Below, one piece after another: positions 21,717 to 33,439 of a stretch of DNA of 64,000 nucleotides (position 1 is the stretch's first letter; each line of letters begins with the position of its first letter). This stretch comes from Reutealis trisperma. Taxonomy: Eukaryota > Streptophyta > Magnoliopsida > Malpighiales > Euphorbiaceae. The translations under genes and the position numbers were made by a program. The stretch is taken from the NCBI GenBank assembly GCA_947687605.1, contig CANTUT010001530.1, positions 16,001 through 80,000 on the forward strand, in the 5' to 3' direction. The notes under the pieces are model-generated. The model had not been told where the DNA came from, did not search any database, and worked only from the letters and a program-made list of their open reading frames with translations.

Positions 21717-24700
21717 TGTGACAACCCACACTCACCCTAGAAGTTTTCATGATCATTTACTTGAATTTAGAGTTATTAAGACAAAATGCATGCTTTTATG
21801 AAAATTCATGTGTTATGTGATTGATGAGTATGTGACATGTTAGATGAGTTCTAATATGTATAATATGAATATTATTGTGGAATAAGTGATTTATATGAAG
21901 TGCATATGCATAAAATAATTTATTTCACTTAAAGTGAATTTCCATGCACAAAGCGATTTTTAAGCATAAAATAATTTTTATGAGTATTTTTAAAATATTT
22001 TTAAATAAATATTTTGGGGGGAATTTCAATGAAAATAATAAGAAAAATATTTTATTTTTGATTACCTATAATTAGTCCATAAATTAAATAATAGGCCCAA
22101 CTCACCAAAAGTCCGTTGTACCAAAATACTCCTAACCTAGCTCATTAAGGGTAAACTTGGAAATTTCACCCAAAACCCTAATATTTAAGCTAAAATTCAG
22201 CCCCCATGAGTTTAGACAGCTACCATCCTATTTTCCATCATATTTTTTGTAGAAAATTCTCTCAAAATATTCTCTCAACCTAAATACACAAGGTGCTTTC
22301 AAACCTTGCGATTTCGCGTACGTTTTTGTAAATTTTTCTCTTCTTTCAATTTACTATTTGATTTTTATGAAATTAATTATGAGAAAACTATTTTGGGCTA
22401 TGTATTTACTATTTTTCTTTTGATTAAATTTGACCTAAGTGAATTTTTGAAAGAAAAATCGATTTTTCCTCTGAAAATATAAACATCTCTATGCGAATCC
22501 TCCAAAAGTGAACCCTAAAATTCAAAATTTGAAATTTCATGCATAAATACATGGAGGGCTACTGATTTTTGTATAATTGCATTATAAATTGAATTTTTTT
22601 GTGTTTAGATGAAAAATATTGATTTAAATCATATTTCTGTATATTACTGTAATGACTGGAAAGTACCAAAAATAAGAAAGATTTATGGTTTTTATCCTAA
22701 AACCTAAAATTAGAAAATTTCATGTATATAAATTTCCATGGCTGCTGATTTATATATATTTGGATTCTAAATTGATTTTTGTTATGTTTGGATAAAAAAT
22801 AATGGTTCAAATCATGTGTTTACATATTACTGTAAAGATCAGAAAAGTATGGAAAGCAAGAAAATTCATGGTTTCACTTTAAGACCTAAGGTTGGAAAAT
22901 TTTCATGCATATATATACATGTGGGTACTGATTCCTATGTTTGAGTGTTCTAAAATGATTTTTGTTATGTTTACATGAAAAATCTTGGTTTAAACTATAT
23001 TTTTGCATATTACTATAATGAATGGAAAGTGCAAAAAGTAAAAAAATTCATGTTTTTCTTTAATATGTATATTCGGCCAACCTAGGGATTTTAATCCCAA
23101 TGTCTATAATTTTTATGCGATATATTTTAATGAATATTGACATGTATATATGAATGATAAATGATTAAATTGTACGTTGGTCGAAGGAATAACTATAAAC
23201 AAGTCTAGAGACAATTAGGTATACTTAGGATTTCTAACCCTGTGTTGTGATCAATATGTGAATATGATTAAGTAATATGGGAAGTAGGTTTTATGATGAA
23301 TTAATAATGAAGTAATGATCTTAAATTGACTATGAGATGGATAGTATGATTTGTTCAAAAGAGATAAGCATGATCCTTCAAGGTTACTTGTTAAGTTGAT
23401 ATATATGTGAAGTGTTAAATGTACTAAGCTAAATGTTAAATGGAATTGATATTAAGATCATGATATATTGTGTTTACTTTAGAAGAGTCTTGGTATGAGT
23501 TATTAATGTGATTTCATGTGGGCCTATAAAGGCAAAGTATGCAATACTTTGAAAGTCGACATGTTATGTGCAAGTAATGAATGCACTTATAAGTGCAACT
23601 CCAAATGTATATGAATGTTATATGTGCATGGGATAGTTTTGGGATAGGATAGCATGATGATTAAGCAAATGCTAAGTAATGAATTAAATATTATGTTAGA
23701 GCTTGAGGAGTAGTAGAAGTTCAAAGGAGCTATAAGTACTAAGAGTAAAGGAACCATAAGATGAGTAAACATCATGTTCAAGTTACAAGTACAAGTTATC
23801 ATGTTAGTTGAACATTTGAGAATCTTGAAATCCAAGTTCTTTTCTATTTTACATTATGATTATATGATTTTTTTTGTTAAGCTTGGGTCGTTAAAGGACA
23901 ATTGGTCCAAAACCATTTTTGATTATTCAAGGATAATAGAGAACCTTTGTAAATTGTTGCCTTACCTTACTTTCCTTTTAGAACCACACTATTATTTATC
24001 TTTTGTTCAACAAGTTAAATTGCTATTTTATCATGTTACATGTGATTGCATTTTTCAATGTTATTGTTATAAGTGATTGCTATAAGCTCTAGCTATGGTA
24101 TCTATGAACCCTTTATGCAGAAATTCTCATGTCGATGTGAGAAATCATCGGTACCTGTGCAAATGGTCTTAACCTGATGGATAGGGGTAGTGTATCCACC
24201 TCAGCTAGAAGGAGTGGTTCTAGCCATGGAGCCTAATCAGTTTCATGACTCTTTACAAGTTATAAGTTAGGTGTTGGAATTTGGTATGAAGCCACCTCTC
24301 CCTTGAGTGAATTAAGCAGGGTCTTCACTCACAAGTAATAAGTATGATTTATGCGAACCTTTTTGAATTGCAAACTATGAACCATGAGCCATGAGTCATA
24401 AATTACAAATCATGATCTATGAGTTATAAGCTATGAGTTTTTTTTTTTTTTTTTTTTAATGGGATATGTGTTATTGTATAAGTTATTTAGTTTACTCATT
24501 GAGATCATCTATCTCGCCTATTTTCCTTATGTGGTTCCAAGTGCACATTATGAGAAGGCAAGGTGGTCACTTAAGCAACCTACTCCGCTTGGGAATTTGG
24601 CTTGTTAAAGTTATTATTATGCTATACTATGATGAGTCCTTAGATGCTCTGGGAATTATTATGATGGAAACTTTATTTTGAAATGTTGTACTTTGTTGAC

Positions 24701-24931
24701 TTTATTTAGAGCCTAAATATTATTTTCTTATGGATTGTATTTAAAGTATATTTTAACTATTCTTCCACAACTTAAAAGTTTTATTATAAATGGTTTAGTT
24801 AAGTTTATACACGGGGTTTGTACCATCCTAGGCAGTGATTATATGTTCATGATTGGGTTCTATGGGTGTGGGTGACCTTATGTCTCCCCATGTTCTAGGA
24901 CCGTCATATCTCAGAAAATTAGGATGTGACA
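21717..24931 (+). repeat. 5' LTR of the deleted Tekay-like element (3215 bp)
   Basis: The ends are TGTGACAACCC and AGGATGTGACA. It holds the ~183-bp array at about 22555-23050. A T run lies near 24437-24459. It closely matches the 3' LTR outside that LTR's insertion. Confidence 0.9.
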
Positions 24932-24935
24932 AAAA

Positions 24936-24946
24936 TGGTATCAGAG
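24936..24946 (+). promoter_or_regulatory. Primer-binding site, initiator tRNA-Met type
   Basis: TGGTATCAGAG begins four bases after the LTR end. It is the usual complement of the 3' end of plant initiator tRNA-Met, used to prime minus-strand DNA synthesis. Confidence 0.85.
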
Positions 24947-25128
24947 TTGTGGTTTTAAAGTCTAGTTAGACTTGTCTATATATTGGGTTAGTTAAGTATA
25001 ATCCTGAAGCATAGGAATTTTCCTATCATGTCACTTGTAATTTATCGCTAACATCATTCCGTAAAATCCTAATAAGTTATAGTACTTTTGTTATTATTTA
25101 TTTGTGTGCCTTGTGATTCTTTTACCAG

Positions 25129-25628
25129 ATAACCAAGAAGATTACTCCTACTAGAGGACCACCGCGACCTAGAGCACTGCGTGTGGCATACAAGAGGACA
25201 TGGCGAGAGAAGTCCAAGAAAGTTATGCCCATGATTCACCGTAAGGAAGAGAAGGTGCCTAAGGAAGAGGACCCTAAGGAGTATTTAGACTATGATTGGG
25301 TTTATGGTAAGATTTAGAAATTAGAGAGTGACTGCTGATATTTGAAGGAGGAAACTAATGTCTTAGGCTTTTAGTCCATACCTTGATGGAGGATATGGAG
25401 CAGCTTAAGACTAGAGATGTTGAGCAGATGGGAGATCATACACCTGGAGATTCTGGCTACTTGCCATCTAGGACTTTGTCGTCGATGGGTCATACGCCGA
25501 ATAAAGATTTACTTTGCTACAAATGTCATGGTTTCGGTCACATTTTTGCCAATTGCCTTCTTATCGATTACTCACTTGAACAGCCCTATAAACTACCTGA
25601 CATTGGTCTAGACGAGGGGCACAGTTGA
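25129..25628 (+). pseudogene. Pre-gag ORF0 remnant: coiled coil plus CCHC zinc knuckle
   Basis: This lies between the PBS and the position of gag. The first part reads TKKITPTRG, YKRT, DPKEYLDYDWVYGKI and YLKEET, with two in-frame stops. A frameshift near 25350 leads to the frame 25383-25628, which carries the CX2CX4HX4C knuckle CYKCHGFGHIFANC. The same order and wording recur in the other Tekay copy at 59936-60382, so it is an inherited element ORF. It is not gag itself, since the other copy has a separate gag with its own knuckle. The start codon appears mutated (ATA against ATG in the other copy). Nucleic-acid binding is inferred from the knuckle. Confidence 0.65.
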
Positions 25629-26308
25629 GGTTTGCACTGGTAGTTGATAACTATTAGCCTGGGATATAGGATTCATATGATGCAAAGAATATTAATTGAA
25701 TGTCTAGCGACTTTGTATGCATTGATTTCTTATATTGCCTATGACATGATTGACTTTTATATGGTGGGAGAGTTCTTTATGCCATAAGTTATGTGTTATA
25801 TGATTATGATATATGATATATACTAGGATATGTGATATGTGACATTGCCTTGTGATGTGATATGATGAGTACTTATGTTAAATACAGGGTAAGTAGGATT
25901 TTGATAGTGGGGTTAAGTGGATTAGAAAGAGAAGTTGACTAAGTTTTGATCTAATTTAGATTAATGATTGATGGGTATAATGTTATGATGTATGAAATGC
26001 TTACATGTTCCAATGGTTTGATGTATGAATTATATGGAGTTAGTAAATGATAATTGTGATTGATATCATAAGAAGAGAAATGATATTTAGTAATGATTAG
26101 TAGAAGAATGAAACAAATCAATTACATTATATATACAAAAGTATGGTATGAAGTAAGTGAAGTATATTAATGGAATTTGTGGCTTAGATTTTACTATGTA
26201 GACTAGAACAACAAGAAAGTTAGGGATTTCTCTGTCACTTATGTAGATATCAAGTATAGTCAAAGGAAGAATATTAATCTAGTGTGATTTAAAAGAAGAA
26301 AGTATTAT
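25629..26308 (+). other. Untranslated spacer of the deleted element
   Basis: This is A/T-rich DNA with repeated GATATATGATATGTGATATG-type motifs near 25800-25860, matching the spacer between ORF0 and gag in the other copy (59640-59930). Gag and the rest of pol upstream of protease are deleted near 26000-26308. Confidence 0.6.
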
Positions 26309-26678
26309 TCCCATTTGAATTTCTAGTGCAAGATGTTTGATTGATTCTAGTGCTACGCATTCGTTTGTGTCTCCATATTTTGCTAAAAGTCTCGGTAGTA
26401 ATAAAGAATTAATTAATGAACTCTTAGTAGTGTTGACTCTTTTGGGAATAATGATGGAAGTAAAGTATATGTTTAAGGACTGTGAGGTAGACATTGATGG
26501 ATGGAAACTTCCTGTGGAGTTGATAGAACTTGGTGTCATAAAATTAGATGTGATCTTAGGAATGGAATGGTTATATGAGCATGGAGCTTGTATTGACTAT
26601 AGAGAAAAGCAAGTAGAATTTAAAACCAAGGATGGAGAGAAATTTATGTATCAAGGACCTATGATTAAGGTCCACTAG
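26309..26678 (+). pseudogene. Retroviral-type aspartic protease remnant
   Basis: The frame reads CLIDSSATHSFVSPYFA, then ELGVIKLDVILGMEWL. This is the retropepsin fold of Ty3/gypsy Pol, with the DSGA active site changed to DSSA. It ends at a stop at 26676-26678 with only scrap sequence before the PPT. The protease would normally process Gag-Pol; here the active-site Gly is lost and the polyprotein is gone. Confidence 0.75.
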
Positions 26679-26795
26679 CGTAATTATAAAATGGATGAGT
26701 GTCTTAAGAAGCTGAGGTAAGGATGCAGTAGAAAACCCCTATCTTCTTTGAGAACATATGAGTAAGTATTTAAAATTTGAGGATGAATTTCTTTT

Positions 26796-26807
26796 AAGGG
26801 GGGAGAA
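26796..26807 (+). promoter_or_regulatory. Polypurine tract
   Basis: AAGGGGGGAGAA lies immediately before the TGTAACAAC start of the 3' LTR and primes plus-strand DNA synthesis. Confidence 0.85.
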
Positions 26808-29800
26808 TGTAACAACTTACACCCACCCTAAGAGTTTCCATGATCATTTACTTGAATTTAGAGCTATTAAGACAAAATGTGTGCTTTTATGAAAATTCAT
26901 GTATTATGTGATTAATGAGTATGTGGCATATTAGATGAGTTTTAATATGCATAACATGAATTATTATTGTGGAATAAGTGATTTATATAAAGTGCATAAA
27001 ATAATTTATTTCACTTAAAGTGAATTTCCATGCACAAAGTGATTTTTAAGCATAAAATAATTTTTATGAGTATTTTTAAATAAAAATTTTGGGGGGAATT
27101 TCAATGAAAATAATAAGAAAAATATTTTATTTTTGATTACCTATAAGTAGTCTATAAATTAAATAATAGGCCCAACTCACCAAAAGCCCACTACACTAAA
27201 ACACTCAAAACCTAGCTTATTAAGGGTAAACTTAGAAATTTCACCCAAAACCCTAATATTTAAGCTAAAGTTCAGCCCTGATGAGTTTAGATAGCCACCA
27301 TTCTGTTTTCCATCATATTTTCCATAGAAAATTCTCTCAAAAATATTCTCTCAATTGAAATTCACAAGGTGCTTTCAAACCTTGCGATTTCACGACCGTT
27401 TTCGTAAGTTTTTCTCTTCTTTTAATTTACTACTTGATTTTTATGAAACTAATAATGAGAAAACTATTTTGGGTTGTGTATTTACTGTTTTTATTTTGAT
27501 TGAATTCAACCTAGGTGAATTTTTGAAAGAAAAATTGATTTTTCTTCTGAAAACACAAACTTCTTTATGCGAATCCTCCAAAGGTGAACCCTAAAACTCA
27601 AAATTTGAAATTTCATGCATAAATACATGGGGGGCTGCCAATTTGTGTATAATTGCATTCTAAATTGATTTTTGTTGTGTTTAGATAAAAAATATTAATT
27701 TAAATCATATTTTTATATATTACTATAATAACCAGAAAGTACCAAAAATATGAAAGATTCATGGTTTTCATCCTAAAATCTAAAGTTAGAAAATTTCATG
27801 CATATAAATATCCATGGCTATCGATTTATATATATTTGGATTCTAAACTAATTTTTATTATGTTTCCATGAAAAATAATAGTTTAAATCATATGTTTACA
27901 TATTACTGTAATGATTGGAAAAGTACAGAAAGTAAGAAAATTCATAATTTCACTTTAAGACCTAAGGTTAGAAAATTTTCATGCATATATACACATGTGG
28001 ATGCCGATTCCTTTTTTTGAGTGTTCTAAAATGATTTTTGTTATGTTTACATGAACCATATTTTTGCATATTACTGTAATGAATGGAAAGTGCAAAAAGT
28101 AAGAAAATTCATGTTTTTCTTTCACCTAGGGATTTTAATCCCAATGTCTATAATTTTTATGTGATACATTTTAATGACTATTAACATATATACATGAATG
28201 ATAAATGATTAAATTATATGTTGGTTGAAGAAATAACTTTAGACAAGTCTAGAGACAATTAGGTATACTTAGGGTTCCTAACCCTATGTTGTGATCAATA
28301 TGTGAATATAATTAAGTAATATGTGAAATAGGTTTTATGATGAATTAATAATGAAGTAATGATCTTAAATTGACTATGAGATGGATGGTATGATTTTTTC
28401 AAAAAGAGATAAGCATGACCCTTCAAGGTTACTTGTTAAGTTGATATATATGTGAAGTGTTAAATGTACTAAGTTGAATGTAAAATGAAATTGATATTAA
28501 GATCTATGAGCCCTCGCCTAAGCACCGGTCTGGTTTGCTAGAGGGAACCATGATGCTCATTCGAGTTTAGACTCACAATGGGACCCTCGGGTTCGAATTT
28601 GGTTGATTTTGAAAATGATTTTGGGAGTCACCACCCTAATTTATTTTTAAATGGAAAAATTAAGGAAAAACCCAATTTGACTCTGATTTATTAATTTTTT
28701 TTACTTTAATTTGCCCATAGATAAAATCACTAGTCTTGAACCGGGTTTAGTTTGGAGACTAGGTTTTTGGTTTTAAATAATCTAAATTTAGCTCTTAAGT
28801 TTAATTTGACTTTAGAAAAATTAATTTCATAAATGAAAAATATTATATGACAATTAATTAAATGTATGAGCATGGTATGAAAAAATCAAAATGAAGCATT
28901 CACAAATTACATTAATTAAAAAGGAAAAAGGGGATTGATTGGGATTTGGATTTGAGGTTTGGATTTAGATTCCAAATGTGCCTATGTGCCCCATTGAATG
29001 GGGATCAAAACTCATGTAGTTCTTTTCACGATTAAGTAGAGGGGTTTAGGAGTTGATCATATGGATTTTGGTTTAGGTGTGTTAAGAATAAGGAAAAAGG
29101 TTGATAACTTTGCTTTTAGTGGGCAGAGAGTTTTATCAGACCGAAATTCCATTTTATCAGGACCGGGTAATTGGATGGATTGGAAGATTAATTAATTAAT
29201 TAAAATAATTAATTAACTAATTAGTATGATGAAAAGGATGGATGGATTAATTAATTAAAAAAATTAATTAATTAATTTGGATGAAAGGTGGATTGAGAAA
29301 AAAGATTAATTTGATTTTGGAAAAAGGAATATTTTTCAAAAAAAGAGTGATTAATTAATAATTAATTGAGTGGTTAATTAAAAAAGAGTTTTAGTTAATT
29401 AAAAAGATTAATTAACTTGGTTAGGGTGAGGTAATTAATTAATTAAAAAGATTAATTAATTAATTAGAGAGTGGTTAGAGGGAGAAGAAGAGAGGAATTA
29501 GTAGATAACCATCAAAACTAATTCAAGAGGTATGAAAATGAGAAGTGGAGGGGGTTTTTTATAGGAAAAGTGAGTGAGGGTAGTTTGGAAAGTGGAAAAG
29601 TGAAAAGAACAAAAGGGTAGAGCTAGAAAAAAGTAGAAAAATCAGATTAGAGGGTATTTTAGCGACTACAGGCAGGCAGCGGGGCCCGCACCACTGCAGG
29701 CCTAGGCGGTGTGCCACCTGGAGGGGCGACAGCCTTGGTGGGTGTGCTGGCTGGATTTTTACTTTTTCACTTGACTAGGTTTTTTGAACTTCCGGATAAG

Positions 29801-31642
29801 TTTTCGGGAGTTATAGAGCTTAGAAAATTAATCAGTCAGTGTCGATAGTTTCGAAATTAATTTTAGAATATTTGAGCATTTAGTTAGGAAGAAAATCTGG
29901 TCAATTTTGAAAAAATACTATATGATATAGAAGGTCCAGTCAGGGTAGGAAAAGTATTAGTATTTGAAAAATTAAGTATTCTCATACTAAAGGGATTGCA
30001 AGTCCATTTTTGGTTCTGCTGGCGTTATCCCCTACACCCCCACAAGGGGCGCTGCCCCTTTGACCCCTGCCCACTAACCTGCTAGCGGGACTACCGTGCT
30101 AGCTCTGCATAGCGCACTAAACTTAGCAAGTGTCAAGTTGCTGCCGAATGATGAGGTGTAAAATTAAAGGTTCACAAGATCATGATATCTTGTGTTTGAC
30201 TTTAGAAGAGTCTTAGTATGTGTTATTAATATGATTTCATGTGGGCCTATAAAGGCAAAGTATGTAAGACTTTGAAAGTTGACATATTATGTGCAAGTAA
30301 TGAGTGCACTTCTAAGTGCAACTCCAAGTGTCTATGAATGCTTTATGTGCATGGGGTAGTTATGGGATAGGATGGCATGATGATTATGCAAATGCTAAGT
30401 AATGAATTAAATATTATGTTAGAGCTTGAGGAATAGTAAAAGTTCAAAAGGGCTACAAGTACTAGGAGTAAAGGAACCACAAGGTGAGTAAACATCATGT
30501 TCAAGTTATAAGTACAAGTTATCATGTTATGTGAACCTTTGAGAATCTTGAAACCTAAGTTCTTTTCTATTTTCCATTATGATTATATGATTTCTTTGTT
30601 AAGCTTGGGTTGCCAAAGGACAATTGGTCAAAAACCCTTTTTGATTATTCAAGGATAATAGAGAACCTTTGTGAATTGTTATCTTACCTTACTTTCCCTC
30701 TTGAACCACACTGTTATTTATCTTTTGTTCAACAAGTTAAGCTGCTATTTCTATTATGTTACATGTGATTACATTTTTCAATGCTATTGTTATAAGTAAT
30801 TGCCATTAGCTCTAGCTATGGTATCTATGAATCCTTTATGCAGAAATCCTCATATCGATGTGGGTAATCATCAGTACTTATGCACATGGTCTTAACTCGA
30901 TGGATAGGGGCAGTGTATCTACCTCAGCTAGAAGAGGCGGGTCTAGCCGTGGAGCCTGATCAGTTTCATGACTCTTTACAAGTTACAAGTTGGGAGTTAG
31001 AATTTAGTATGAAGCCACCTCTCCCTTCAGTGAATTGTGCAAGGTCTTCACTTATAAGTAATAAGTATGATTTCTATGAACCTTTTTGAATTGGAAATTA
31101 TAAACCATGAACCATGAGTCATGAATTACAAATCATGATCTATGAGTTATAAGCTATGAGATGTTTTTTAAGGGATATGTGTTATTGTATAAGCTATTTG
31201 GTTTACTCATTGAGATCATCTATCTCACCCCTTTTCCTTATGTGGTTCCAGGTGTGCATTATGAGGAGGAAAGGTGATCGCTCAAGCAACCTACTCCGCT
31301 TGGGAAATTCCCTTGTCAAAGTTATTATTATGCTATACTATGATGAGTCCTTGACGCTCCGGGAGTTATTATGATGGAAACTTTATTGTGAAATGTTATG
31401 CTTTGGTGACTTTATTTGGAGCCTAAATATTATTTTCTTATATATTGTATTTAGAGTATATTTTAACTATATTTATGCAACTTAAAAGTTTTCTTAAAAA
31501 TGGTTTAGTTAAGTTTATAAATGGGGTTTGGTATGATCATAGGTAGTGATTGTGTGTTTATGAGTGAGTTTTATGGGCGTGGGTGACCTTATGTCTCCCC
31601 ATATTCTAGGACCATCATATCTTAGAAAATTGGGATGTGACA
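26808..31642 (+). repeat. 3' LTR of the deleted Tekay-like element, interrupted
   Basis: It begins TGTAACAACTT and ends GGGATGTGACA. Without the 1672-bp insertion at 28505-30176 and its duplicated AGATC it is about 3.16 kb, like the 5' LTR. The ~183-bp array is at about 27625-28125. Confidence 0.9.
28505..30176 (-). mobile_element. Solo LTR of a Tat/Ogre-like element (1672 bp)
   Basis: On the minus strand it begins TGTGAACC and ends GGGCTCATA, matching the LTR of the element at 51690-59354. The 5-bp duplication AGATC is at 28500-28504 and 30177-30181. It contains TTAATTAA-rich stretches (about 29185-29465), a TATA-like CCTATAAAAAAC on the minus strand near 29560 and a short GC-rich block (about 29655-29745). 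Confidence 0.9.
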
Positions 31643-32154
31643 ATGCTTCAACTCGCTAGTGTCATAAAACCCTGTTCTACAGCATGATAGAGAAAAGCTA
31701 GCAAACCATTATAAAAGCTTTCAACATTAAGTAATCCCAATGGTTTCTGAAGAATAGTTAATTGGGTCCAAGATATAATGGTGCATATATCTTCAAATGT
31801 TTCTAAACCACCAGGCAATGCGATAAAAGCATCAACATTGAGATTCATGTATGCCATTCATTCGTACATGCTTATGACTTATAACTCATTACCTATAGTT
31901 CCACTGGTAATGTGTTTATTTTAAGCCAAAGCCTTTAGAACTATTCCTAGGACTTTGCTACCTCTAATATATGCAAAACTTGCGACATAACCCCTTAACC
32001 CTAAACTACCTCCCCCAAACACCAAATCATTTTTTCATTAAGCTAAAATCATACCAAGTTCATTAGCTGCTATCAAGTACTCTCTTCTCTTGCTAGAGTA
32101 TGGACTACAAAAGACACAACTAGTTTTGAATTTGCGTGTTGAGTGTTTGCCCAT
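31643..32154 (-). pseudogene. LOG-type cytokinin-activating enzyme pseudogene, N-terminal and central part
   Basis: From the ATG at 32154-32152 one uninterrupted frame, apart from stops, reads KFKTSCVFCSPYSSKRREY, AANELG, KNDLVFGGGSLGL, DAFIALPGGLETFEDI, ISWTQL, GLLNVESFYNGLL and AVEQGFM. This is the order of a LOG (cytokinin riboside 5'-monophosphate phosphoribohydrolase), which releases active cytokinin bases in the cytosol. There are at least six stops. The PGGxGTxxE catalytic motif is altered to PGGLETFED. Plant LOG genes have several introns; here motifs from different exons are contiguous, so the copy derives from spliced mRNA. It lies in the same orientation as the surrounding Athila pol, between integrase and the 3' untranslated region, and continues at 21716. 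Confidence 0.85.
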
Positions 32155-32539
32155 TTTCGCTCACAAATCTCTCTAATGGGTTGTGTGCATATTGACAATA
32201 ACGAATATGCATATAAATAAACTAGAAGAGTAAAAGAATAGTTCAATAGGATAAAATAATTATTGACAGAAAAAATATAAAAATAAATAAAATAAAAATA
32301 CTAATAATAAAAATAATAATAATCAATGCTGTGTGTACAAAGTCAAAAAGAAAATATTGAAAAGCTAAAAGCAGATATTGAAAGACTAAAAAGCTGATGT
32401 AAGTATACAAATCTGCAGGAAAAGAAAATATAGGTGCTAAAAATTCAAAAAATACTATAGGATGTAGAAAAATAATGCATCGAAAAATAAAAAAGTTAGT
32501 GATACACCTTATTATGAATAGTAGTTATGATTTTGGCTC
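32155..32539. other. AT-rich spacer, no gene seen
   Basis: It includes an (AAT/AAAT)-rich stretch at about 32270-32325. No protein frame is recognisable. Confidence 0.5.
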
Positions 32540-33129
32540 GCATCTTTCTTTGGTTTTACGTCCAGTAACGACTTCAATGCCTTGTATGAGTTGAGGATAA
32601 GCTTCCCATATAGTTTTCTTATTAACTAGCAAACAAGGTCTTTTAATGTTAGATTCCCTAAGCTATAACGTGTTTCTCTTTTTTGAATAAGGTCCATAAA
32701 TCTAAAAAAGTACGTTGAACTTGTCCACACGGATGTGTCTTAAGATCTGTAGGATATTATCCAAAGACTCTTTACTTAGTCAATCCTTCATGAATTGAAT
32801 TTTTTCTTCTTGATTTATAAATGCAAATCCAATGTTTCTACAGCATGTGTTGCAATTCCATCTTGCACACTTGTAATAGACTCCCATTCTTTTAACTTTC
32901 CACTTCTTTGAGTAAGACTTCTCCTCATACTTGAAAAATATTTAATAAATGATTCATCAAACTCACAGGCCAGTCTTACTTTGACTTCTATGATCTAGAG
33001 AATATCCTCAAGAAGATTTAGATCCCTAAATGCCTTCATTCTTTCCAGTCTGTATTCATCAGTTTCCCTAAGTACATCTTGGGGAAGAGTTGGATACCTA
33101 TTTTTTAGTGCTGTAAGATTGGCTTCCAT
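32540..33129 (-). pseudogene. Decayed coding region of unknown function
   Basis: From an ATG at 33129-33127 a 105-codon frame to 32815 is open except for one TAG. It begins MEANLTALKNRYPTLPQDVL and continues with DEYRLERMKAF, RLACEFDESFIKYF and EWESITSVQDG. Another frame carries on with EEKIQFMKD, ILQILRHIRVDKF, WEAYPQLIQGIEVVTGRK and stops, as expected of a longer decayed protein of about 195 codons. I do not recognise the family. It lies just after Athila integrase and just before the LOG pseudogene, same strand. It could be the third ORF of the Athila element or captured host sequence. Confidence 0.45.
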
Positions 33130-33439
33130 ATCTAATTAACTAATTAAGTAAATGAAAGAGAAAATTTTGCAAAGAAACAATTAAACAGAAATAAAAGAAA
33201 CCTAATAAAGAGAAAACTTGGGTTTCCTCCTAATAAGCTATTTAATAACTCGCAAACAACACTAGCAAAAATAGAAGGAAACAAATAAAAGAACAAAAGA
33301 AATTAAAAAAAATAAAGAAGTTAGAAATTTGGGTTGCCCCCCAAAAGTTCTTAATTTATAGTCTTTAGCTAGACTTTCTTAGTATTTTGATCACGTGGCC
33401 TTTTTTAAGGAGTAAACTACCCCTTTTTCCACTATATCA
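33130..33439 (-). other. Athila post-integrase untranslated sequence
   Basis: The minus strand carries two versions of a TTGGG-TT-CCCCCC-AA-type motif (near 33220 and 33330), common after integrase in Athila elements. There is no coding frame. Confidence 0.5.

Larger units (their letters stand above)
21717..31642 (+). mobile_element. Tekay/Del-like chromovirus, internally deleted copy
   Basis: The layout is 5' LTR 21717-24931, PBS, ORF0 remnant, protease remnant, PPT and 3' LTR 26808-31642 (itself interrupted by a solo LTR). Flanking pentamers are ATGCA (21712-21716) and ATGCT (31643-31647), a target duplication with one difference. RT, RNase H, integrase, chromodomain and almost all of gag are missing, so it is non-autonomous. 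It is inserted in the LOG pseudogene. Confidence 0.88.
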
